Shown here in pieces: positions 15,330 through 22,317 of a DNA stretch of 64,000 bases (position 1 is its first letter; each line of letters starts with the position of its first letter). A program made the position numbers and the translations under genes. The DNA is from Orenia metallireducens (lineage in GTDB: Bacteria > Bacillota > Halanaerobiia > Halobacteroidales > Halobacteroidaceae), in NCBI RefSeq assembly GCF_003001995.1, contig NZ_PVNB01000010.1:1-64000 (forward strand), written 5' to 3'. The notes under the pieces were generated by a model. It searched no databases. It was not told the DNA's origin and was given only the letters and a program-made list of their open reading frames with translations.

Positions 15330-16295
15330 ATGATCCTTATAATTACTAATAAAGAAGATATAACTGCTGATTATGTAGTGTTAGAATTACAAAAAAGGAA
15401 TATTGAATATATTAGGATAAATACAGAAGATTTTCCTACAAAGAGTTTTAGTAGTGTAATTTTCAATAAGAATACAGAATTGATTTTTAATACCCCAAAT
15501 AAAAAAATAAATTTAAGTAAAATTAAAAGTGTTTGGTATAGAAGACCTATTAAGCCGAATATAGATTCATCAATAAAAAATGAAGCTGTTAGAGAATTTT
15601 GTTTAAATGAAGCTAGAGATTTTTTAAGGGGATTATGGTATTCGCTTGATTGCTTTTGGGTAAGTGATATGGAAGCTATTAGGAAAGCAGAACATAAAAT
15701 ATATCAATTAAAAATTGCTAAAGAGCTTGGTTTAAATATTCCTAAAACTATAATAAGTAATAATCCAGAAAAAGTTGAAAGATTCTATCATAATTGTAAT
15801 GGCGAAATGATTATAAAACCTTTGTTTGTAGGTTTTATAGATGATGAAAAACCTAAGGCGATATATACAAGCCAAGTAAATTTAATGGATTTACAAGAAA
15901 AAGATTCTATCAAGTATATCCCATCAATATTTCAGAAAAAAATAAATAAAAAGTTTGATATTAGAGTTACTATTATAGGAGAAAAAGTTTTTGCAGCTGA
16001 AATCCATGTAAATAGAAATAATAAAGAAAAAGTTATTGATTGGAGGAAATTAAAAATAGAACAGTTAGATCATTTTGAACATGATTTACCTATAAATTTA
16101 AAAAACAAACTGATTAAATTAGTGAAAAAATTAGGGTTAGAATTTGGAGCGATTGATTTAGCTGTTACTGAAGAAGGAGAATATATTTTTTTCGAAATAA
16201 ATCCAAATGGGCAATGGGCATGGTTAGAGGAAACTATGGATTGGCCTTTAAGTAAAGAAATTGTAGATTTATTAATTAGAGGAGATAATAAATGA
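15330..16295 (+). CDS. MvdD-like ATP-grasp peptide ligase (graspetide macrocyclase)
   Basis: This 321-residue ATP-grasp enzyme starts at ATG 15330 after AAAGGAG. The N-terminal SVWYRRPIKPN and later LKIAKELGLNIPKT segments, the ATP-contact MIIKPLFVGF, the DIRVTIIGEKVFAAEI strand and the metal-binding end FFEINPNGQWAWLE are characteristic of microviridin/graspetide ligases of the MvdC/MvdD type. These link side-chain hydroxyls of Ser/Thr to Asp/Glu carboxylates in a precursor core. Three candidate precursors lie directly upstream. The stop overlaps the start of the next gene (ATGA), so the two are translationally coupled. No N-acetyltransferase or second ligase is present, so only ester (or amide) rings of one enzyme are expected. 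Confidence 0.88.
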   Translation: MILIITNKEDITADYVVLELQKRNIEYIRINTEDFPTKSFSSVIFNKNTELIFNTPNKKINLSKIKSVWYRRPIKPNIDSSIKNEAVREFCLNEARDFLRGLWYSLDCFWVSDMEAIRKAEHKIYQLKIAKELGLNIPKTIISNNPEKVERFYHNCNGEMIIKPLFVGFIDDEKPKAIYTSQVNLMDLQEKDSIKYIPSIFQKKINKKFDIRVTIIGEKVFAAEIHVNRNNKEKVIDWRKLKIEQLDHFEHDLPINLKNKLIKLVKKLGLEFGAIDLAVTEEGEYIFFEINPNGQWAWLEETMDWPLSKEIVDLLIRGDNK

Positions 16296-17182
16296 TTAAT
16301 TTTGAAAAAATAAAGGGAAAAGCATTAGATTTCAAGCATAAATTGCCTTTTGAGGGTGATTGGTTATTTGTCACTTTCTCTAATACTAGTGACGATTTAG
16401 CCAGAGAAGATGGAGAAAAAGTTAAAGAAAAGATTAGAAATGGTGGGTTAAGAAATAATAACTATAAAATAATAAATCAGCTTAATAAATTTTCAAATGA
16501 TCGGATGGCTAAAATTGACGGAAGGAGTAAATTAGTTAGAGAAAAAGCTAAATTAATTTGGCAATCTGCAGGAGTTATTTTTACTGTTTTTTTTACTATT
16601 ACAGGTTTATTAATTAAAAATTTTAATCATCTAGCATTTAGCATAAAAGCAATTATTTTTGTATTGACTATATTTATGATATTTCATTTAAGTAGAGCAT
16701 TAAAAGTTTCTATAAATGTTATTACCAGAGAAGAAGATATTATTTTCGCTAGTGATAATCTGATAGAAATAGCTGAGGAATCAGAAAATGAATCAGATTA
16801 TTTAGAAAAGATGACCTTAGAGGAAATAAATAATTCAAATTTTAAAAATAAATTTATTACTAAAAGAGTGAATAAAGTTATCAAAGCTCAAATTTCTCTT
16901 GTTTGGGGTATTATATATTTAGCTTCAATTTTAATATTAATTATTGGATGTTTATTTTTTTATGATAATAATCCTAGCGATAGTCACTTCCTTAATAATA
17001 AAAAGAATATTTCTGTATTATCTAATAATGAAAAAGAAAAGACTAAAAGTAATATAAAAAAAATAAAACTGAATTTAAAAAAGGATAATATTATAAATAA
17101 AACAGATTTTTCTTTAAGTAATTTTAAATTTAGATTTGATGAAGACACTGGAAAGGTTGTAATTATTAAAGAAAGTAAATAA
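16292..17182 (+). CDS. membrane protein linked to the graspetide operon
   Basis: This 296-residue protein overlaps the ligase gene by 4 nt. The N-terminal half contains EGDWLFVTFSNTSDD and a charged region. Hydrophobic helices lie at about residues 90-108 (AGVIFTVFFTITGLLI), 117-136 and 202-224 (LVWGIIYLASILILIIGCLF). The C-terminal ~65 residues are Lys/Asn-rich. I do not recognise a family. As the last gene of the operon it could serve immunity, export or a membrane-tethered sensing role; no ATPase or peptidase motif supports a transporter. It is the only non-biosynthetic gene of the cassette. Confidence 0.7.
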   Translation: MINFEKIKGKALDFKHKLPFEGDWLFVTFSNTSDDLAREDGEKVKEKIRNGGLRNNNYKIINQLNKFSNDRMAKIDGRSKLVREKAKLIWQSAGVIFTVFFTITGLLIKNFNHLAFSIKAIIFVLTIFMIFHLSRALKVSINVITREEDIIFASDNLIEIAEESENESDYLEKMTLEEINNSNFKNKFITKRVNKVIKAQISLVWGIIYLASILILIIGCLFFYDNNPSDSHFLNNKKNISVLSNNEKEKTKSNIKKIKLNLKKDNIINKTDFSLSNFKFRFDEDTGKVVIIKESK

Positions 17183-17345
17183 CATAAATTACTGTAAATT
17201 TCAAACATCGTCTAAACCAGCTAATAAAAGTCAAGAATAAATTAAAAAATATTTACATACCTAAAAATGAGCATGATAAAATAAGCTTACTTTTCAGCAA
17301 ACTTTGAAAATTTAGCAAAATATTAAACTTTTAATCTAATAGTTA

Positions 17346-18554
17346 TTATTTTATTTTAAACATCTCGTTATTCTTCCAAACCCCATAAATTGTTCTTAAA
17401 AGCTTATTGGCAGTAGCGATAATAGCAACTTTATATGGTTTTCCTTGTTCGCGTTTTTGGTTATAATAGTCATATAGGAGTTGATTATTAGGTCTTACTT
17501 TAACTTTTCTCACAGCAGCAGTAGTTGCTTGGTAGAGTGACTTCCGAAGGTAAGTTGAGCCTCGTTTAGATATCTTATTATTGGTCGCTTTAAATCTACC
17601 TGATTGATAGACGCTGGGGTCTAGACCAGCATAAGCAGTTAACTGTTTAGTAGTAGGAAATCTATGAATATCACCAATCTCTCCTGTAATACTGGCTGCT
17701 GTTAACTTTCCTACTCCTGGTATCGACAGGAGTAAAGGAAAGGCATAAGAAAGCTTAGCATACTTTGTAATTTCAGTTTTTAAATCTTTTAAAATAGCTT
17801 TCTGGGTCAAGAGTAATTCTATATAATGCTTTAGAACCCGAATACTAGAGCTTTGAGCTACTTTATAGGATAAGCTTTCTTTAGCAGCAGCCATTAATTC
17901 TTTAACTTTATTATCTATCCATTTTTGATTATGATTACTTATCTTTAAAATAGATTTAAGCTGATTAATATCAGCATCTAAGATATCTTCAGGTGTAGAA
18001 AAAGCAGAGAGAACCTTTAAGGATGTAATACTACATAACTTAGCAAAAACTTCATTATATTGAGGAAAAATTAAGTCAACTAGGCTCATAAATTTAAGTT
18101 GAGTCTCTCTGTGAAGTTCATTAAAGCTCTCATATTGGCGAGTAAGATTCTTTAGTTCTGCAGTTTCTTCTGGGATATTGGCTTGTGGTTTAAAGTTATT
18201 CAGGTAATAAACCTGTGCAATTCTATGGGTATCAATAGGGTCTGTCTTGATCTTACGGATGTTTCTCTTCTTCTCTTTATGAGTTTGAATAGGATTAAGC
18301 TCTATTACTTCATACCCACCTTTCATAAAAGAATATTTAAGGGGTTTAGAGAAGTTCCCTGTGGCTTCTAAAACAACCCTAGGCTGTTTACCACTTGCTT
18401 TCTTTAAATCTTTGAGTAATTTAAAAGCAATTACTATTTCTTGGCGAGTATTAGCAAAGGAAATAGGAGAAGTAAAGACCTGTCCATAAGCTAAAAAAGC
18501 TGTAGCATAACTATTAGATTTTGATACATCAATACTTAAAATAGGTTGATTCAT
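17346..18554 (-). CDS. IS110-family transposase (DEDD/serine recombinase)
   Basis: This is a 402-residue RNA-guided recombinase. The RuvC-like half shows the DEDD residues: D in SIDVSKSNSYA, E in VVLEATGNFSKPL, and the pair in KTDPIDTHRIAQ. The C-terminal Tnp domain has IPGVGKLTAASITGEIGDI, the LTAYAGLDP motif and the Ser-bearing ISKRGSTYLRKSLY. The coiled coil between the domains is intact. Length is normal. The start is ATG at 18554 with GGAGGAC before it on the - strand. It should work with the RNA encoded just upstream to join the element circle to target DNA. Confidence 0.95.
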   Translation of the reverse strand: MNQPILSIDVSKSNSYATAFLAYGQVFTSPISFANTRQEIVIAFKLLKDLKKASGKQPRVVLEATGNFSKPLKYSFMKGGYEVIELNPIQTHKEKKRNIRKIKTDPIDTHRIAQVYYLNNFKPQANIPEETAELKNLTRQYESFNELHRETQLKFMSLVDLIFPQYNEVFAKLCSITSLKVLSAFSTPEDILDADINQLKSILKISNHNQKWIDNKVKELMAAAKESLSYKVAQSSSIRVLKHYIELLLTQKAILKDLKTEITKYAKLSYAFPLLLSIPGVGKLTAASITGEIGDIHRFPTTKQLTAYAGLDPSVYQSGRFKATNNKISKRGSTYLRKSLYQATTAAVRKVKVRPNNQLLYDYYNQKREQGKPYKVAIIATANKLLRTIYGVWKNNEMFKIK

Positions 18555-18594
18555 TTGAGTCCTCCTTGTTAACCAGGTTTCTTAACCAACGACT

Positions 18595-18735
18595 TTCCAC
18601 AGGTTCGTGTTGTGATACGAGTTCAAAGACTCAACCAGCTCAATTGTGGTATAAGTGTTGACTAGGAATTGAACAGTTTATGCGACGAAATCAAAGCTCC
18701 AACAGCAGATGCGTTCTTTATCCTGGTTTCTATTT
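18595..18735 (-). ncRNA. putative IS110 bridge RNA
   Basis: It lies in the non-coding left end upstream of the transposase. Read on the - strand, the order of matches is: AACAGCAGAT complement (18701-18710), TTATGCGACG complement (18678-18687), AACCAGCT complement (18633-18640), then TTCGT complement (18604-18608). The first two match the left and right halves of attC R'' targets, and the last two match the element's own joined ends (AAACCAGCT and TTCGTAT). This is the order target loop, then donor loop, known for IS621-type bridge RNAs. A TATAAT-like box on the - strand (18742-18747) could be its promoter. Ends are approximate. Confidence 0.6.
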
Positions 18736-18975
18736 ACTCTTATTATAATAATAAATAAGAGTACATACCAGATTGAACTGGCTATGTACCCTATTATACG
18801 AACAGCACCTTAGTGACATCCTAATTGAGGTTTTGACTTATGTAATACTTAGAGTTTATCTGAGATTAAGAGTATTATCGAGGACGTCGCGAAGCTCAGG
18901 GACGTTACACGACATGCTTATTCGCTAATATAGTCTTCACCATAGCAAACGCACTCATTTCTTTTATTTTTGAAT

Positions 18976-19017
18976 ATGTTTATAGTAAAATAACTATGTT
19001 TATGTTATAATAAACAT
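18976..19017 (+). promoter_or_regulatory. promoter with palindromic operator of the fic gene
   Basis: ATGTTTA occurs at 18976 and 18996, and its inverse TAAACAT at 19011-19017. The -10 box TATAAT (19006-19011) lies inside the palindrome, and the -35 region is weak. A repressor bound here would block the promoter. The C-terminal winged helix of the Fic protein is a candidate for autoregulation. Confidence 0.5.
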
Positions 19018-19066
19018 GGTCATAAAAAAACAAATGAATATATTAATAAGGAGAGTGAGTATATTT

Positions 19067-20113
19067 ATGATGTCTTTTAGAAATGAGAAGTTAAAGAATA
19101 AGAATATTCCAATGAATATAGTGAGGTTAGTAGGAAAGATAAATGAATATAAAGGAAAACAAGATTTATATATGAATCAGTCTCCACAAATATTAGAAAA
19201 GTTAAAAGAAGTAGCAATTGTTCAAAGTACTAAAGCTTCTAATAGTATAGAAGGAATAGTTGTTACTGATCAAAGATTAAAAAAGATAATGGAAGACGAT
19301 ACAAATATTAAAGATCGTTCTGAAGGAGAAATTGCTGGGTATAAAGGTGTTTTAAATACAATCCATACTTCTTATGATGCTATTCCAATAAATCCTAATA
19401 TAATTTTGCAATTGCATAGAGATTTATATAAATTTGTTCCCGCAGATGGAGGAAGATGGAAGAATCAAGATAATATTATTGGTGAAATATTACCTAATGG
19501 AGAGAGGTATATAAGGTTTAAGCCGTTATCAGCATATCAAACTCCAAAAGCCATGGAGGAATTATGTAATTACTTAAATAAAGAAATGAGAGAGGAAAAT
19601 ATTGACCCTTTAATATTAATAGGAACTTTCATATTGGATTTCTTATGTATTCATCCCTTTAATGATGGAAATGGTAGAATGTCAAGGTTATTAACACTAT
19701 TATTATTATATAAATATGACTATAAAGTTGGAAGATATATTAGTTTAGAGAAAATAATTGAGGAGAGCAAATCTAGTTATTATAAAACTTTGAATCAATC
19801 TTCTACAGGTTGGCATGATAGTAACCATAACATTTTTATTTGGTTAGATTATTTTTTAGGTACTTTACTTGTTGCTTATAAAGAATTTGAAGATAGAGTA
19901 GGCTTAGTAAAAAGCAAAAAAGGAAATAAAAGTTTTCGAGTAGAAGAGGCTGTTAAAAGTGTATTAGGAACTTTTACTAAAGAAGACATAAGAAATGCTT
20001 GTCCTGATGTTTCTGATTCTACAATTGATAGGGTGTTTAGAAAGTTAAAAAAAGAAGGGATTATAGAAGTACTAGGAAAAGGAAGAAGTGCAGAATGGAA
20101 GAGGTTAAAGTAG
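19067..20113 (+). CDS. Fic family protein with inhibitory motif and C-terminal winged helix
   Basis: This ~348-residue protein has the Fic core HPFNDGNGRMSRLL (full HPFx[D/E]GNGRxxR), so it should transfer AMP or a similar group to a hydroxyl side chain. An N-terminal inhibitory helix STKASNSIEG matches the [S/T]xxxE[G/N] motif, which blocks ATP binding until relieved. The C-terminal ~60 residues (FTKEDIRNACPDVSDSTIDR) form a winged helix-turn-helix. The upstream frame to 19016 overlaps the operator, so the start is taken at ATG 19067, 13 nt after AAGGAG. It is a single-gene cassette between attC 10 and a collapsed attC, and probably a self-contained toxin-like or regulatory unit. Confidence 0.9.
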   Translation: MMSFRNEKLKNKNIPMNIVRLVGKINEYKGKQDLYMNQSPQILEKLKEVAIVQSTKASNSIEGIVVTDQRLKKIMEDDTNIKDRSEGEIAGYKGVLNTIHTSYDAIPINPNIILQLHRDLYKFVPADGGRWKNQDNIIGEILPNGERYIRFKPLSAYQTPKAMEELCNYLNKEMREENIDPLILIGTFILDFLCIHPFNDGNGRMSRLLTLLLLYKYDYKVGRYISLEKIIEESKSSYYKTLNQSSTGWHDSNHNIFIWLDYFLGTLLVAYKEFEDRVGLVKSKKGNKSFRVEEAVKSVLGTFTKEDIRNACPDVSDSTIDRVFRKLKKEGIIEVLGKGRSAEWKRLK

Positions 20114-20127
20114 CTAAGAGTATTCGG

Positions 20128-20158
20128 CACGTCGTGTAAACAAGAGTTACACGACATG
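20128..20158 (+). other. collapsed attC (R'' joined to R')
   Basis: GTCGTGTAA (20131-20139) is followed after seven bases by its exact complement TTACACGAC (20147-20155), with GCA and TGC continuing the pairing loosely. The right half (GTTACACGACATGCT) is identical to the R' end of attC 10. The whole central stem is missing. Confidence 0.65.
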
Positions 20159-20268
20159 CTAAGTTCTGTGTGTTTTTTGTAAGAGTGTATTACTTTTAAT
20201 TTCTCTAAAAATACGATATAATATTGTTAAATTGAAGCAATTATAGTAGTTACTGAGGGATATTTAAT

Positions 20269-21163
20269 ATGAAAAAAGAAATGTTAGACCCTAAAGTTGA
20301 TTTTGTATTTAAGAAGATATTTGGTTCTGAAAAACATCCAGAAATATTAATTGCATTTTTGAATAGTGTTTTTGGAACTAAGGGAACAGAAGAAGAAATT
20401 ATAAGTGTAAAAATAGAAAATTCAGATATAAATAAAGACTGGGAAGATGATAAGTTTAGCCGATTAGATATAAAAGCAACAGCTAATAATAATGCTAAGA
20501 TAAATATAGAGATTCAATTGAAAAATCAATATAATATGAAGAGAAATTATATTATTGGAGTAAATTATTTGAATCAAAAATGGAAGAAGGAGACTCTTAT
20601 CGAAAATTACAAAAGACTGTAACAATAAATATTTTGAATTTTAATTATTTAAGGGAGAATAGTAGGTATCATAATACTTATTTATTGAAGGAAAAGAGGC
20701 TAATGAGGTATTAACTGATTTGCAAGAAATTCATTTTATAGAGTTGCCAAAACTAAATGCAGATAGGTTTAAAAGTGTTGATGAGGTGGAAAGTAAGAGA
20801 GATGAGGATAACTTAATTCCTTGGGCACTATTTTTGAAAAATCCTGATAGCGAGGTGATAAGAATGCTTGAGGAAAGAATAAAAGAGTTGAAAGAAGCAG
20901 CGGAAGTATTAGAATTATTAAGTCATGATAAAAAAGCTAGAGAATTATATGAGAGTCGTCAAAAAGCAATTCATGACCAAGTTACTAATATAATAGGTGC
21001 CACAGAAGAAGCGAGAGAAGAAGGAATAAAATTAGGCGAAGAAAAAGGAAGAATGAAAGAGAAAATTGAAACTGCTAAAAATTTATTAAGTATGGGATTA
21101 GATATAGAAAAAGTAGTTAAGGCAACAGGTTTAAATAAAGAAAAGGTAGAAAAATTGAAATAA
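20269..21163 (+). pseudogene. Rpn/PD-(D/E)XK nuclease family transposase, frameshifted
   Basis: The N-terminal frame (20269-20622) begins MLDPKVDFVFKKIFGSE and carries the nuclease core FSRLDIKATANNNAKINIEIQL, with D and E-x-Q of PD-(D/E)XK. It stops after ENYKRL. The frame shift to TVTINILNFNYL... (from ~20608) and a second shift near 20690 restore the family end IHFIELPKL and the coiled C-terminus (20720-21163). The family consists of recombination-promoting nucleases that are often decayed. Two frameshifts make it non-functional. It forms the last cassette with an attC of recognisable sequence. Confidence 0.82.
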
Positions 21164-21171
21164 AGTTAAAT

Positions 21172-21211
21172 CCCTGAGTAGTTATATTTTAAGCTCAGGG
21201 GTTATTTTTTT
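21172..21211 (+). terminator. Rho-independent terminator
   Basis: CCCTGAG (21172-21178) pairs with CTCAGGG (21194-21200) and is followed by a T-rich run. It lies directly after the Rpn pseudogene. Confidence 0.85.
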
Positions 21212-21288
21212 ATCTTGCCAATGGAAATAAAATGTTAAAATTATTAAAAATAGTAACATTGGATTAAATGTTTAAAAAGAGCATGTCG

Positions 21289-22050
21289 GATAAACCAGCT
21301 AATAAAAGTCAAGAATAAATTTTAATTTATTCAAATAATTAAAATAGGCATGACAAAATAAGTTTACCTTTCAGCAAACTTCAAAAAATTAATAAATTAT
21401 TCAGTTTTTAATCTAATAGGCATTACTTTGTTTTAAAAAATTCATTATTATTCCAAATCCCATAAATTGTTCTTAAAAGATTATTGGCAGTAGCGATAAC
21501 AGCGACTTTATATTGTTTTCCCTTAACTTTTCTCACAGCAGCTATTAATTATTCAATTTTATTGTCTATCTATTTTTGATTGTGATTACTTATCTTTAAA
21601 ATAGATTTAAGCTGATTAATATCAGCAACTAAGATAGCTTCAGGTGTAGAAAAAGCTGAGATCATCTTTAAAGATGTAATACTACATAACTTAGCAAAAA
21701 CTTGATTATATTGAGGAAAAAATTAAGTCAACAATGCTCATGAATTTAAGTTGAGTTTCTCTGTAAAGATCATTAAAACCTTCATATGGGCGAGTAAGAT
21801 TTTTTAGTTCTGCAGTTTCTTCTGGAATATTGGCTTGTGGTTTAAAGTTATTTACTTAATAATATACGTTCTTCTTATTATAATAATAGGGTACACACCA
21901 GATTGAACTGGTACCCTATCATACGAACAGCAGATTAGTAACATCCAAATTCAGGTATATAACTAAGGGATGGGCTGATTTATGCAAGACTTAGAATTTA
22001 TCTGAGAATAGGAGTAGTATCGACACCTTGGGAAGCTTAAGGACTTTATC
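21289..22050 (+). other. degenerate attC site 11, split by an IS110 remnant
   Basis: GGATAA (21289-21294) joined to C (21928) rebuilds R'' GGATAAC followed by AGCAGATTAGTAACATCC. The 3' half is worn: CACCTTGGGAAGCTTAAGG stands for the usual GGGACGTCGCGAAGCTC arm, and CTTTATC (22044-22050) for R'. It may no longer recombine. Confidence 0.75.
21295..21925 (-). mobile_element. decayed IS110-family copy at the same attC position
   Basis: Both ends match the intact copy (ACCAGCTAATAAAAGTC at 21295 and CTATCATACG at 21925), but the inside has shrunk from ~1.6 kb to 631 bp. Pieces of the transposase gene (for example 21460-21560 and 21560-21850) remain with stops and deletions, and the guide-bearing part of the left end is gone. 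It is inserted between AA and C of the R'' box, exactly as in the copy at 17216. Confidence 0.88.
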
Positions 22051-22317
22051 CCAAATTTGAGGTCTATATTATAGATATTTTAAGATTAAAGATTTTATTT
22101 TAAAAAGAGTAACAGTATAAATATTGTTAATCTTATAGAAGAAGTAGTTAATATTATTAGAAATAAGGAAAACAATTATTAGAAGTTATTTGCTATTTAA
22201 ATTATAATTTTTCTAAACAATCAAATCTAAGCGATTAGAAAAATTGGATATATTTGTTTTTTATGAGTGGAGGGGTACATAATGGTTGATTATTACTAAT
22301 CAGTAAGGAGGATCACA
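22051..22317. other. intergenic region before the ABC exporter
   Basis: This AT-rich stretch shows an imperfect hairpin AATCTAAGCGATTAG (22223-22240) and the ribosome binding site AAGGAGG before the TTG start at 22318. Nothing else is recognised. Confidence 0.4.

Larger units (their letters stand above)
17216..18800 (-). mobile_element. IS110-family insertion sequence in the R'' box of an attC
   Basis: The ~1585-bp element lies between two AA dinucleotides (17214-17215 and 18801-18802) that form the likely core. One end starts ACCAGCTAATAAAAG and the other ends CTATTATACG. There are no classic inverted repeats, as usual for IS110. A 246-bp non-coding segment upstream of the transposase (18555-18800) holds a bridge-RNA-like region. 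A second, decayed copy with the same ends occupies the same position in another attC at 21295-21925. Confidence 0.92.
17210..18910 (+). other. attC site 10, split by an IS110-family element
   Basis: The bases GTCTAA (17210-17215) left of the IS and C onward (18803) right of it rebuild an R'' box GTCTAAC followed by AGCACCTTAGTGACATCC. The R' box is GTTACAC (18904-18910), and the L' arm is GCGAAGCTC. Without the IS the site would be ~114 bp, a shorter centre than its relatives. It is the downstream end of the graspetide cassette. Confidence 0.85.

Noticed and set aside
1-22050. Regular ~130-bp repeats taken as a CRISPR array or REP-type repeats
   Set aside because: The repeats are far too long, separated by whole genes, and their ends form the paired R and L boxes of attC sites. 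No cas gene is present.
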